A model generated the notes under the pieces. The model was not told the DNA's origin and searched no databases. It was given only the letters and a program-made list of their open reading frames with translations. From the NCBI RefSeq assembly GCF_034043675.1, contig NZ_JAXCLA010000007.1, positions 310,001-374,000 of the forward strand: a stretch of DNA of 64,000 bases, given 5' to 3'. How positions within the stretch are numbered: the stretch's first letter is position 1; each line of letters begins with the position of its first letter. The translations under genes and the position numbers were made by a program. Below are positions 27,881 through 37,265 of the stretch, one piece after another. Source of the stretch: KK5 sp034043675 (GTDB lineage: Bacteria; Pseudomonadota; Gammaproteobacteria; Burkholderiales; Burkholderiaceae_C).

Positions 27881-29083
27881 GTGCGCATCGCAGTCCTATT
27901 GGCCGTCGCGCTCGCGATTGCGTTGGCGCTCGTGTGGTGGCTGGCGTCGCCGCCGGCAGCCGTACCACCGGTGCCACCGGCCGTTGTGGCGGCCTCGGCG
28001 CCCAAGGTGGAAGAGCTTTCGACGAAGACGAGTGCACCCCCGCAGGCCCACGACGTACCGGCATATCTCCGCCATGTGGACCCGGCCATGGAGATCTGCC
28101 GCCAGCCCAGGCTGGCTGAGCAGGCGCTGGAAATGTTCCTTGTGCCCGGCAGCCGCATTCAAACCTATCTGGAGACGCAGACCGAGGACTTGCGGCAGTA
28201 CGTCATCGACACGCTGGGGGCGAGCGCGGGAGACCGGCCGCGGCTTGCTGCGGCGTTACTGCGCGGTGACGTTGCGGCCGGCGCCGAGATCGCGCGCAGG
28301 ACGGAGGACGGGCAAGCCTATGGCATCGCCTGGCGAGCCTGTCAGAGCCGCGGCGCGGCTGTGGTGTTCCGCAACGCTGCGTCGGCTGGTAACGCGGAGG
28401 AAATGATGGCGGCAGTCGAACGGGAATTGGCGACCGCCTCGCCAAGCTGCGACGCGCTGACCCTGGAGCGCTGGCAGCAACTGCAGCCCGAGAACGCAGC
28501 ACCCTGGCTCGCGAGCCTGAACAAGGCGCAGGCGGCGGGCGATCAGGCCGGGGTTGTCGACGCGTTGCATCATGCCGGCCAAGCGCAGGTCCACGACTCG
28601 AACTGGGCCTGGCTGGCCGGGCAGGTCGCCGCGGTGCTGCCTGCCGACACGCCGGAAGGTGGCCGCATGCTCTTGCTGATGGATGTGATCGGGCGTGAGG
28701 CCGCCTTGCTCGGTGTCACGGCTATGGCGCCCAGCACGAAGGCCTGCAGCGCGCAGGAGCTCCAGAATGCCAACCGGCGCCAGCAATGCGAGCAACTGGC
28801 CGATCTGCTGACGCAGCGCTCAAACACCGTGCTGGATCTGACGATCGGCGCGGGCCTAGCCGAGCGCATGGGTCTGCCGGCCGCGCGAATTCCAGTGACG
28901 CGTCAGGCGATTCGGGAGGCCCAACTGAAGGACGCCGACGACTACACGGTCTCGATGGAACGCCCGGGAGCCTGCGCGGCGTTGCGCACGATAGGCGATC
29001 GCCTCACCGAGACGGCCCAAGTGGGCGAATGGCCGGCCCTCCAGCGGCGCCACCGCCTGCGTATCGGCAAGGGTAAGTCATGA
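27881..29083 (+). CDS. Uncharacterised membrane-anchored or exported protein
   Basis: 400 residues from GTG 27881, 9 bp after algR, so probably co-transcribed. The N-terminus is a strong signal peptide or anchor (VLLAVALAIALALVWWLA) followed by a Pro/Ala-rich linker. The rest is predicted helical, with four scattered cysteines (MEICRQP, WRACQSR, SPSCDAL, KACSAQ) and another pair near the end (RRQQCEQL, GACAALR) that may form disulfides in the periplasm. I recognise no domain. Helical repeat-like stretches with Trp recall Sel1/TPR-type folds but no consensus fits. Confidence 0.75.
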   Translation: MRIAVLLAVALAIALALVWWLASPPAAVPPVPPAVVAASAPKVEELSTKTSAPPQAHDVPAYLRHVDPAMEICRQPRLAEQALEMFLVPGSRIQTYLETQTEDLRQYVIDTLGASAGDRPRLAAALLRGDVAAGAEIARRTEDGQAYGIAWRACQSRGAAVVFRNAASAGNAEEMMAAVERELATASPSCDALTLERWQQLQPENAAPWLASLNKAQAAGDQAGVVDALHHAGQAQVHDSNWAWLAGQVAAVLPADTPEGGRMLLLMDVIGREAALLGVTAMAPSTKACSAQELQNANRRQQCEQLADLLTQRSNTVLDLTIGAGLAERMGLPAARIPVTRQAIREAQLKDADDYTVSMERPGACAALRTIGDRLTETAQVGEWPALQRRHRLRIGKGKS

Positions 29084-29173
29084 AACCGTCACACCCGGGT
29101 CAAGGCGTGGTCAGCGTTGGCCGCTACCATTGCAGGTTGCCTCCTCCCGACTCGCCAGCCTGACGACGCCCCG

Positions 29174-30901
29174 ATGAAAGACAAGCGATTTTTTCCCCGC
29201 CAGGTGGTCGAGGCCAGCGGCAACCGCTGGGACTGGGTGCTGCTGCCGATCGTGCTGGCCGGCTTCACCTTGATGGCGCTGGCTGCCTCGCAGATGGCGC
29301 GGCCCTTCCACCTCGGCGAGACGCTGCCGATCAGCCTCGAGCCCGAGGTGCTGCCCTACTACATGCTGCGCACCACGCTGCGCATGTTCATCGCGTTGGG
29401 CGCCTCCTTGATCTTCGCCTGCGTGTTCGCGGCGCTGGCGGCCAAGGTGCGGGCGCTGGAGAAGGTGCTGGTGCCGCTGCTGGACATCCTGCAGTCCATC
29501 CCCATCCTCGGCTTCCAGGCGATCGCGGTGGCGCCGTTCATCGCGCTGTTCCCAGGCAATCTGTTCGGCGTCGAGCTGGCGGCGATCTTCGCGATCTTCA
29601 CCTCGCAGGCCTGGAACATGGCCTTCTCGCTGTACCAGTCGCTGCGCACGGTACCGCAGGAGCTGAAGGAGGCCTCGCGCGTGTTCCAGCTCTCGGGCTG
29701 GCAGACCTTCTGGCGGCTGGAACTGCCGTTCGCGATGCCGGGCCTGCTGTGGAACATGATGATGAGCATGTCCGGCGGCTGGTTCTTCGTCGTCGCGTCC
29801 GAGGCGATCTCGGTGGCGAACCAGGACATCAAGCTGCCCGGCATGGGCTCCTACATCGCCACCGCGATCGAGGCGCGCGACATGCACGCGATTGTCTGGG
29901 CCATCTTCACGATGCTGGCAGGCATCATCGCGTACGACCAGCTCTTCTTCCGCCCACTGATCGCCTGGGCCGACAAGTTCCGCTTCGAGGAATCCGGCGG
30001 CGAGAACGCGCCGACCTCGTGGCTGCTGACCTGGCTGCTGCGCACCGAGCTGCTGCAGCGCATCGGCAACTGGCCCAACCTGCTGCTCAACCGCAGTCTG
30101 CGCTGGTTCCGCCGCGACTACGACGGCACCTCGATCCGCGCCCGCGCCACGCCGCCCAACCCGCTGTGGGGCCGCGCCTGGGATGCGCTGCTGATGGCCG
30201 GCCTGCTGTACGCGGCGGTGCGCCTGGTGATCTTCATCCACGAGGAAGTGGGCTGGAGCGAGGCGGCGCACGTCGTCGGCCTGGGCCTGCTGACCTTGAC
30301 GCGGGTGATGGTGCTGATCTTTGTGTCCTCGCTGGTCTGGGTGCCGGTGGGCGTGTGGCTGGGCATGAACCCGCGCTGGTCGAACAAGGTGCAGGCGCTG
30401 GCGCAGTTCCTGGCGGCCTTCCCGGCCAACCTGGTGTTCCCGCTGGCGGTGATGTTCATCGTCTACTGGGACCTGAACCCGGACATCTGGCTCTCGCCGC
30501 TGATCGTGCTGGGCACGCAGTGGTACCTGCTGTTCAACGTGATCGCCGGCGCGTCGACGATTCCGTCGGAGCTGCGCTTCGCCGCGCAGAACCTCGGCCT
30601 CACCGGCTGGCTCAAGTGGCGCCGCTACATCCTGCCGGCCATCTTCCCGAGCTTCGTCACCGGCGCCATTACGGCCAGCGGCGGATCGTGGAACGCCAGC
30701 ATCGTGGCCGAGTACGTCCAGTGGGGCAACACCACCTTGCATGCCCACGGCCTGGGCAGCTACATCAAGCAGATGACCGATGCTGGCGACTTCCCGCGCC
30801 TGGCGCTGGGCATCGGCGTGATGTGCATCTTCGTGATGGCGATGAACCACCTGCTGTGGCGCCGCCTTTACCGCCTGGCCGAGAGCCGCATGCACTTCTG
30901 A
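29174..30901 (+). CDS. ABC transporter permease, fused tandem, nitrate/sulfonate/taurine type
   Basis: 575 residues made of two BPD_transp_1 permease domains in one chain. The first spans roughly residues 60-280 with coupling loop EASRVFQLSGWQTFWRLELP. The second spans about 360-570 with NLGLTGWLKWRRYILPAIFP. The fused form resembles two-domain SsuC/NrtB relatives that form the whole channel alone. The ATG at 29174 gives MKDKRFFPRQ. The ATPase gene follows after 16 bp. No periplasmic binding protein gene is nearby, so the substrate cannot be inferred. Confidence 0.9.
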   Translation: MKDKRFFPRQVVEASGNRWDWVLLPIVLAGFTLMALAASQMARPFHLGETLPISLEPEVLPYYMLRTTLRMFIALGASLIFACVFAALAAKVRALEKVLVPLLDILQSIPILGFQAIAVAPFIALFPGNLFGVELAAIFAIFTSQAWNMAFSLYQSLRTVPQELKEASRVFQLSGWQTFWRLELPFAMPGLLWNMMMSMSGGWFFVVASEAISVANQDIKLPGMGSYIATAIEARDMHAIVWAIFTMLAGIIAYDQLFFRPLIAWADKFRFEESGGENAPTSWLLTWLLRTELLQRIGNWPNLLLNRSLRWFRRDYDGTSIRARATPPNPLWGRAWDALLMAGLLYAAVRLVIFIHEEVGWSEAAHVVGLGLLTLTRVMVLIFVSSLVWVPVGVWLGMNPRWSNKVQALAQFLAAFPANLVFPLAVMFIVYWDLNPDIWLSPLIVLGTQWYLLFNVIAGASTIPSELRFAAQNLGLTGWLKWRRYILPAIFPSFVTGAITASGGSWNASIVAEYVQWGNTTLHAHGLGSYIKQMTDAGDFPRLALGIGVMCIFVMAMNHLLWRRLYRLAESRMHF

Positions 30902-30917
30902 AATTGAGAGAACGACG

Positions 30918-32213
30918 ATGACTACCGCATTGGTCGAACTGAAGAACGTCGCCAAGAGCTTCAAGGCCTCGGACGGCACGCCCCGCTCGGTGCTGGAGCA
31001 GGTGGACTTCACGCTGAAGGAAGGCGAGATCGTTGCGCTGCTGGGCCAGTCCGGCTCCGGCAAGAGCACGCTGCTGCGCATCATGGCCGGCCTGATCCCG
31101 GCCGACGGCGGCGACGTGCGCTACCGCGGCCAGCCGCTGTTCGGCCCGGCCGCGGGCATCGCGATGGTGTTCCAGTCCTTCGCGCTGTTCCCGTGGCTGA
31201 CGGTGCAGAAGAACGTCGAACTGGGCCTGGAGGCGCGCGGCGTGGATTCGGCCGAGCGCGAGCGCCGGGCCGAGGCGGCGATCGAGATGATCGGCCTGGC
31301 CGGCTTCGAAGGCGCGTTGCCGCGCGAACTGTCGGGCGGCATGCGCCAGCGCGTGGGCCTGGCGCGGGCGCTGGTGACCGAGCCGGCCGTGCTGCTGATG
31401 GACGAGGCCTTTTCCGCGCTGGACGTGCTGACCGGCGAGCGCCTGCGCAACGAGATCCTGGAACTGTGGGGCAGCGGCGAGATGCCGACCAAGGCGATGC
31501 TGGTCGTCTCGCACAACATCGAGGAGGCCGTGATGATGGCCGACCGCGTGCTGATCTTCTCCAGCAACCCGGGCCGCGTGCGCTCCGAGCTGGCGATCAA
31601 CCTGCCGCGCCCGCGCGACCCCGACAGCCTGGAGGTGCGCGCGCTGATCGACGAGGTCTACAGCCTGATGACCGCCAAGCCGCACGCGGTGGCCGGCAGT
31701 GCCGAGCCCGCCCGCCCGCACCTCAGCGACCGCCTGCCCGAGGCCGACGTCAACAGCATGGAATCGCTGCTGGAGCTGCTGCTCTCCGACTTCGAAGGCC
31801 ACGCCGACCTGCCGAAGATCGCCGACGAGAGCGAGCTCACCGACGAGGAACTGCTGCCCCTGTCCGACGCGCTGCACCGCCTGGGTCTGGCCAAGCTGGA
31901 GCACGGCGACCTGGTGATCACCGGCCTGGGCCAGCGCTACGTCGAGGGCGAGCACGAGTTCCGCCGCCAGATCTTCGGCCAGCAACTGCTGAGCCACGTC
32001 CCGCTGATCGCCTACGTGCGCCACAGCCTGGAGCAGGAGGGCAGCGGCCAGTTGAAGGAAGAGCCTTTCCTGCGCCTGCTCAGCGAAAGCATGGACGGCC
32101 AGGAGGCCGAGCGCGTGCTGAAGGTGGCGATCGAATGGGCGCGCTATGGCGAAGTGTTCGAGTACGACTTCAACACCGGCATGATCCATCTGCCGGAAGA
32201 GGACGTGGCCTGA
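30918..32213 (+). CDS. ABC transporter ATP-binding protein with AAA-associated C-terminal domain
   Basis: 431 residues. The N-terminal ATPase has Walker A GQSGSGKST, Q-loop MVFQSFALFP, signature LSGGMRQRVGLARAL, Walker B VLLMDEAFSALD and H-loop VVSHN, as in the NrtD/SsuB/TauB family. From about residue 285 onward there is a winged-helix-like AAA-associated domain (MESLLELLLSDFEGHADLPK and onward), acidic and rarely found on such ATPases. It may regulate the transporter or bind a cytoplasmic partner. It pairs with the fused permease directly upstream. Confidence 0.92.
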   Translation: MTTALVELKNVAKSFKASDGTPRSVLEQVDFTLKEGEIVALLGQSGSGKSTLLRIMAGLIPADGGDVRYRGQPLFGPAAGIAMVFQSFALFPWLTVQKNVELGLEARGVDSAERERRAEAAIEMIGLAGFEGALPRELSGGMRQRVGLARALVTEPAVLLMDEAFSALDVLTGERLRNEILELWGSGEMPTKAMLVVSHNIEEAVMMADRVLIFSSNPGRVRSELAINLPRPRDPDSLEVRALIDEVYSLMTAKPHAVAGSAEPARPHLSDRLPEADVNSMESLLELLLSDFEGHADLPKIADESELTDEELLPLSDALHRLGLAKLEHGDLVITGLGQRYVEGEHEFRRQIFGQQLLSHVPLIAYVRHSLEQEGSGQLKEEPFLRLLSESMDGQEAERVLKVAIEWARYGEVFEYDFNTGMIHLPEEDVA

Positions 32214-32222
32214 GCGGGCGGT

Positions 32223-33230
32223 CTACCGCAGCCGAAGCAGGACGGCGAACTGCGCGTCGATCATCGAGCGGTTCGGATCATGGCCGGTGCGCTGCAGCGG
32301 GATGAACTCCTTCTTCGGCGCGACCAGCTCATCGAAATAGGCGCGGCTGATTTCCGGCGGCGTCACCAGGTCTTCTTCGCCTTGCAGCATGTAGACCGGC
32401 ATCGAAAAGCGGACGCCCAGCTTTCTCAGATCGATCTTCGGCCCCATGCCGTCGCCTGCCAGGCCGACGAAGTTGAGGAAGGAATAGTCCTCACCGGCCT
32501 CGTAGGCGGCTTCGTAGTCCGGCGTGTCGTAGCCGGGGCCGAAGGCGAACCAGCCCTTGGGCGGCGCGTCGCTGCGCAGGGCTTCGTACTTGCGCGTGAT
32601 GCGGCGGAGCACGCCGAAGGCGCGCGGATCCGTCCAGGGCGGAGGGCCCAGCTTTTCCAGCTTCGCCAGTGGCTCCGCGTCGTCGGCCGCCTTGGCCAGG
32701 GCGAGCGTCTTCCGATAGCTGGCCGCCATGTCGGCCTGGTAGTTCACCAACTGCGCCGTGCCCACATAGGCATCGAACAGCTCCGGCGCGGCCATCGCCA
32801 TGTTCACGGCCAGCGCGGATCCCCAGGAGCCGCCCATCAGGATGAGCTTGCGCTTGCCCAGCCGCCGCATCGCATAGCGGGCGACCTCGTTGCCGTCCTG
32901 GCTCAGGCGCTCCATCGTCAGTACCTCGCCTTCGGCGGGCTTGCTCGCGGCATAGGTCTTGCCCGATCCGCGCTGGTCCCATTGAACGACGGTGAAGTCC
33001 TTCGACCAGTTGCCGAACAGCTTGTGCGCGAATGGCGTGTTCGGGTTGCCGGGGCCGCCGTGGACGATCAGGACGACTGGGTTGGCACTGTCCTGCCCCT
33101 CGATCGTCACCCATTGCCGGATGCCGCCGATCGTGACGTAGCCGGCCTCGTCGACGGGCTCCGCGCTGCAGGTCAAGGAGACAAGGGTGAGCAGGGCGGC
33201 GGAGAAGTTCCTGCGCAGACTTTTCAACAT
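32223..33230 (-). CDS. Alpha/beta hydrolase, proline iminopeptidase-like, exported
   Basis: 335 residues. A signal peptide (LRRNFSAALLTLVSLTCSA) precedes an alpha/beta-hydrolase fold with oxyanion stretch HGGPGNPN, the family-typical WDQRGSGKT, nucleophile elbow GGSWGS, an Asp in QGEEDLVTPP and a His in RTGHDPNRS. These features fit the S33 proline iminopeptidase group, which removes N-terminal proline from peptides. The start is immediately downstream of the amidohydrolase stop (1-bp gap), so the two form an operon. Confidence 0.88.
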   Translation of the reverse strand: MLKSLRRNFSAALLTLVSLTCSAEPVDEAGYVTIGGIRQWVTIEGQDSANPVVLIVHGGPGNPNTPFAHKLFGNWSKDFTVVQWDQRGSGKTYAASKPAEGEVLTMERLSQDGNEVARYAMRRLGKRKLILMGGSWGSALAVNMAMAAPELFDAYVGTAQLVNYQADMAASYRKTLALAKAADDAEPLAKLEKLGPPPWTDPRAFGVLRRITRKYEALRSDAPPKGWFAFGPGYDTPDYEAAYEAGEDYSFLNFVGLAGDGMGPKIDLRKLGVRFSMPVYMLQGEEDLVTPPEISRAYFDELVAPKKEFIPLQRTGHDPNRSMIDAQFAVLLRLR

Positions 33231-33231
33231 G

Positions 33232-34521
33232 TCAGCGAGCCGGGGTCTTCACCACCTCACCACCCTTCATCACGAAGCTGATCGACTGCAGCAGCTTCAC
33301 GTCGGCCAGCGGATCGCCCTCCACGCCGACCAGGTCGCCGTAGCGGCCAGCGGCAACGGCGCCGACGTCGCCGGGCCGGGCCAGCGCTTCGGCGGCGTTG
33401 ACGGTGGCGGCCTGGATCGCCTGCAGCGGCGTCATGCCCCACTGGACCATGGTGGCGAACTGGCGGGCGTTGTAACCATTCGGATACACGCCGCCGTCGG
33501 TGCCGAAGATCATCTTGACGCCGGCCTTCACCGCGGCCTGGAAGGTCTGCCGCTGCTTCAGGCCGATCGCTCGTTCCTTGTCCAGCGATTCCTTGAAGAG
33601 GCCGTTCTTCTCGCCCTCGGCGAGGATGTAGTCGTCGTTGTAGATGTCCATCGAGAACCAGGTGCCGTGCTGCTTGGCGAGCTCGAAGGCCTCGGCGTCG
33701 GCGAGGCTGGCGTGCTCGATGGTGTCGGCGCCGGCGCGGATCGCGTCCTTGATGCCGCTGGTGCCGTGCGCGTGGACGGCCACCTTCAGGCCCAGCATGT
33801 GCGCCTCGTCGACCAGTGCCTTCATCTCCTCCAGCGAGTACTGCTGCGCGCCGACCGAGTCGGTCTTGGACAGCACGCCGCCGGTGCCGCAGAACTTGAT
33901 CACCTCGGCGCCGTACTTGCGCAGCTTGCGCACGGTGGCGCGGATAGCCTGCGGGCCGTCGGCGACGTTGGGCGCGGGCACGTTGACCGAGGGCGGGAAC
34001 TCGGTGGTGTCGCAATGGCCGCCGGTGGCGCCGATCGGGTAGGTGGCCGGCACGATGCGCGGGCCGGGGATGAAGCCTTCCTCGACACCTTGCTTCAGCG
34101 CCACGTCCGCGTAGTCCGACGAGCCGACGTTGCGCACGGTGGTGAAGCCCGCCTCCAGCGTCTTCTTCGCGTTGGCCACGCCGACGACGGTCCAGAAGTT
34201 GTCGGTGAACTCCAGGCCGCGGTAGCCGCCGTAGCGCGGATCGCCGGTCAGGTGGACATGCATGTCGATCAGGCCCGGCAGCAACGTGAGGCCGGGCAGG
34301 TCGACACGCCGGGCGCCGGTGGCGACGGCATCGCCCTTACCCTCACCCTGTCGGCCAACGGCGCTGATGCGGCCATCGACGATCGTGATCTGCGGCTTGT
34401 CGACATAGCGGCCGGCCTGCACGTCGAGCAGGCGCTCGGCGGTGACGACGACGGTGTCGGCCTGGGCTGCGGAAGCGAGGGCCAGGATCAGGAGGGCGAG
34501 GGAGGTTTGGGCGAGGCGCAT
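33232..34521 (-). CDS. Exported metal-dependent amidohydrolase (imidazolonepropionase/Xaa-Pro dipeptidase-like)
   Basis: 429 residues starting at ATG 34521 with a signal peptide (RLAQTSLALLILALASAAQA). The amidohydrolase metal site is intact: DMHVHL, a probable carboxylated Lys in AEVIKFCGTGG, His in VAVHAHG and TIEHAS, and Asp in FGTDGG. Related enzymes cleave Xaa-Arg/Lys or Xaa-Pro dipeptides. With the proline-iminopeptidase-like gene downstream and a divergent MFS carrier, it may serve peptide scavenging. The exact substrate is not determined by sequence. Confidence 0.9.
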   Translation of the reverse strand: MRLAQTSLALLILALASAAQADTVVVTAERLLDVQAGRYVDKPQITIVDGRISAVGRQGEGKGDAVATGARRVDLPGLTLLPGLIDMHVHLTGDPRYGGYRGLEFTDNFWTVVGVANAKKTLEAGFTTVRNVGSSDYADVALKQGVEEGFIPGPRIVPATYPIGATGGHCDTTEFPPSVNVPAPNVADGPQAIRATVRKLRKYGAEVIKFCGTGGVLSKTDSVGAQQYSLEEMKALVDEAHMLGLKVAVHAHGTSGIKDAIRAGADTIEHASLADAEAFELAKQHGTWFSMDIYNDDYILAEGEKNGLFKESLDKERAIGLKQRQTFQAAVKAGVKMIFGTDGGVYPNGYNARQFATMVQWGMTPLQAIQAATVNAAEALARPGDVGAVAAGRYGDLVGVEGDPLADVKLLQSISFVMKGGEVVKTPAR

Positions 34522-34597
34522 GAGGGCGGATGCTAACCGTGGAGTCAGGTGCCGCAGGCTAGACTGCGCCGCTTCACGGGGAACGAGGACTCCATTC

Positions 34598-35878
34598 ATG
34601 AACACCGACGGGACGCCGAGCCGGGCGATGGCCTGGCTCGTCTGCGCGCTGATCGCCGCGGCGCTGTACGGCAACTTCTACGTCTACGACAGCATCGGCC
34701 CGGTGGCTGATCTGCTGCAGCAACAGCGCGGCTTCGCCGACACGCAGATCGGCCTGCTGAACGCGATCTACAGCCTGCCCAATATCGTGCTGATCCTCGT
34801 CGGCGGCGTGCTGGTGGACCGCTTCGGCGCGGCGCGCATGACGATGATCACCGCGGCGATCTGCTTCGCGGGCGCGCTGCTGACGGCGCTGAGCCCGAAC
34901 TTCGCCGGCATGGCGGCCGGCCGGCTGCTGTTCGGTATCGGCGCGGAGACCTTCAACATCGCGACCCTGGCGGCCATCGCCGACTACTTCGGCGCGGGCA
35001 CGCTCGCCTTCGCGATGGGCCTGGGCCTGTCGATCGGCCGGCTCGGTTCCTATTCGGCCGACATGTCGCCGAACTGGTTCGCCACCGCCTATGCCAGCGG
35101 CTGGCAGCAGCCGCTGCTGATCGCGGCCGCATTCGGCGCCACCTCGCTGGCGGCCTCGCTGGTCTACGGCCTGATCGACCGCCGGCGCACGGCCAGCGCG
35201 CCGCCAAAGCCGGTGGCCGAGAAGTTCGTGTTCCGCGATCTGCTGCACTTCCGCAAGGCCTACTGGTATCTGCTGGCGCTGTGCGTGCTGTGGTACTCGG
35301 TGATCCTGGCCTTCCGCAGCACCTTCTCGATCAAGTACTTCCAGCACGTGCATGGGCTGGACCTGGGCACGGCCGGCGAGATGAACAGCTACGTCTTCCT
35401 CGCCGCCGTGTTCGCCACGCCGGCCTTTGGCTGGCTGTGCGACCGGGTGGGCCGTTATGCGCCCTTCCTGGCCTTCGGCGCGCTGCTGCTGCCGCTGGCG
35501 CTGTGGACGATGACCTGGCCCCACGCGAACCTGTGGATCGGCACGGCGCTGATCGGCGTCAGCTTCTCGCTGGTGCCCGCGGTGATGTGGCCGCTGACCA
35601 GCCGGCTGCTCGGGCCCACGCGCTTCGGCACCGGCATCGGCCTGATGTGGGTGGCGCAGAACGCAGGCATCGCCGGCGCCAACCTGGTGGCGGGCTGGCT
35701 CAACGACCGGGCTGGCGCGAGCGCGCAGAACCCTGCCGGCTACGACGCGATGATGCTGTTCTTCGGCGGAGCCAGCGTCATCGGCGCCGTCTGCGCGCTG
35801 CTGCTGTGGTTCAGCGCTGGGCGACGGGACCAGGAACTGGCGCCGACCAGCCACCGCCCAGCGAACGCGCCAGCGTGA
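34598..35878 (+). CDS. MFS transporter (resembles the MFSD1-type carrier group)
   Basis: 426 residues with about 12 hydrophobic segments. The ATG at 34598 has GAGGA about 8 nt upstream. It shows MFS loop motif GGVLVDRFGAARM and a second-half WLCDRVGRYAPF. The N-terminal half (LYGNFYVYDSIGPVADLL, IGLLNAIYSLPNI) resembles bacterial relatives of the lysosomal dipeptide carrier MFSD1, though this is recall and not tested. Divergence from two peptidase-like genes fits a dipeptide carrier. Its last 68 bp overlap the convergent outer-membrane factor gene. Confidence 0.85.
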   Translation: MNTDGTPSRAMAWLVCALIAAALYGNFYVYDSIGPVADLLQQQRGFADTQIGLLNAIYSLPNIVLILVGGVLVDRFGAARMTMITAAICFAGALLTALSPNFAGMAAGRLLFGIGAETFNIATLAAIADYFGAGTLAFAMGLGLSIGRLGSYSADMSPNWFATAYASGWQQPLLIAAAFGATSLAASLVYGLIDRRRTASAPPKPVAEKFVFRDLLHFRKAYWYLLALCVLWYSVILAFRSTFSIKYFQHVHGLDLGTAGEMNSYVFLAAVFATPAFGWLCDRVGRYAPFLAFGALLLPLALWTMTWPHANLWIGTALIGVSFSLVPAVMWPLTSRLLGPTRFGTGIGLMWVAQNAGIAGANLVAGWLNDRAGASAQNPAGYDAMMLFFGGASVIGAVCALLLWFSAGRRDQELAPTSHRPANAPA

Positions 35879-37250
35879 CGGCGGCCAGCAGCCGCTGCGT
35901 GCGGATCTGCGCCGCGGCGCGGTCGGCCGCGAGGTGGCTGCGCTGGGCGTCGGTGACGTCGAGGTAGCTGGACACGCCACGGTCGTAGCGCGCCTGCGCC
36001 ACCTCGTAGGCGCGCGCCGCGGCGGTCTGCGCTTGCGCTTGCGCATCGGCCTGCAGCTGGCGCTGCTGAACGTCCGACAGCGCGTCTTCCACTTCACGCA
36101 GCGCCGTCAGCAGCTTGCCCTCATGGTTGGCTACGGCCTGCGCATAGCGGGCCTTTGCTGCGTCCAGGTTCGCCTGGTTGCGGCCGCCGTCGAAGATCGG
36201 CAGCGAGAGCGCCAGCGGGCCGACACTGAACTGGCGCGAGCCGCCCTGGGCCAGCTCGTTCAGCTCCTGCGAGGCGTAGCCGAAGTTGCCGGTGAGGCTC
36301 ACGGACGGATAGAACGCGCTCTGCGCCACGCCGACCTGCGCATTCAGCGCGCGCAATGTGGCGACGCTGCCGGCCAGGTCCGGCCGTTGGCCGAGCAGGC
36401 TTGCGGGCAGGCCGACCGGAATGGCGGGCGGCAACGGCAGCGCGGCGTTCGACACAGGCAGCACCGGCGTGCTCGGCGAGGCGCCCAGCAGCACGGCCAG
36501 GCCATGCTCCAGTGCCAGGCGCTGGCGGCGCGCGTCCTGCAGGTCCGACTCGGCATTGGCGCGCTCGACGCGGGCGCGGCTCAGGTCCAGCTCGTTCGAC
36601 AGGCCGTTGTCGAAGCGGGCGCCGATCAGCTGCTCCGATTCGCGCCGCGTGGCCAGTGCCTGCTCCAGCACGGCGATGTCGGCGTCCAGCCCGCGCAGTT
36701 GCCAGTAGGTGCCGGCAACCTGGCCGGACAGCATCAGCAGCACGCCGTCGCGGTCGTCCTGCGCGGCGAGCGCTTGCGCATCGGCCGATTCGACGGCGCG
36801 GCGCACGCGGCCCCAGATGTCCACTTCATAGGACAGCGAGGCGCCGGCCGTGTAGTTCATGCCCTTGATCGCGTGGCGGCCCAGCATGATGGCCTGCGAG
36901 GTGTTCTCGGACGTGCGCTGGTAGGCCGCCGAGGTGCTGACGCCGGCCTTCAGGCCCTCGTCCGAGCGCGCGACGCCGAGCTGCGCACGGGCTTCTTCGA
37001 GGCGCTGGTAGGCGGCCTCGACGTTCGGGTTCTTGGCCAGCGCCTGCTGCTCCAGCGCGTCCAGCGTCGTGTCCTGGAAGACGGTCCACCAAGTGGCGGA
37101 GAGAGCGGTCGCTTCGCCCGCGGCCGGTGCATGGCGGTAGCTTGCCGATGTGGCGACATCGGTAGCGGGTGCCTTGAAGTCGGGGCCGACGGCGGCGCAG
37201 CCGGACAGCAGCAGCGCGATCGCGGCCGTGGTGACAGAAATCTTGTTCAT
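35811..37250 (-). CDS. Outer-membrane efflux lipoprotein, NodT/OprM family
   Basis: 479 residues. The lipobox LLLSGC makes it a lipoprotein. Two repeated OEP domains (about 60-255 and 280-460) carry WWTVFQD, NPNVEAAYQRLEEARAQL, ARFDNGLSNELDLSRA, LLGQRPDLAGS and RYDRGVSSYLDVTDAQR. It forms the trimeric TolC-like duct of the efflux system with the EmrB- and EmrA-type genes transcribed ahead of it. The 3' end overlaps the convergent MFS gene by 68 bp, both frames being convincing. Confidence 0.93.
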   Translation of the reverse strand: MNKISVTTAAIALLLSGCAAVGPDFKAPATDVATSASYRHAPAAGEATALSATWWTVFQDTTLDALEQQALAKNPNVEAAYQRLEEARAQLGVARSDEGLKAGVSTSAAYQRTSENTSQAIMLGRHAIKGMNYTAGASLSYEVDIWGRVRRAVESADAQALAAQDDRDGVLLMLSGQVAGTYWQLRGLDADIAVLEQALATRRESEQLIGARFDNGLSNELDLSRARVERANAESDLQDARRQRLALEHGLAVLLGASPSTPVLPVSNAALPLPPAIPVGLPASLLGQRPDLAGSVATLRALNAQVGVAQSAFYPSVSLTGNFGYASQELNELAQGGSRQFSVGPLALSLPIFDGGRNQANLDAAKARYAQAVANHEGKLLTALREVEDALSDVQQRQLQADAQAQAQTAAARAYEVAQARYDRGVSSYLDVTDAQRSHLAADRAAAQIRTQRLLAAVTLARSLGGGWSAPVPGPVAQR

Positions 37251-37265
37251 GATCTTGGATCCTTC

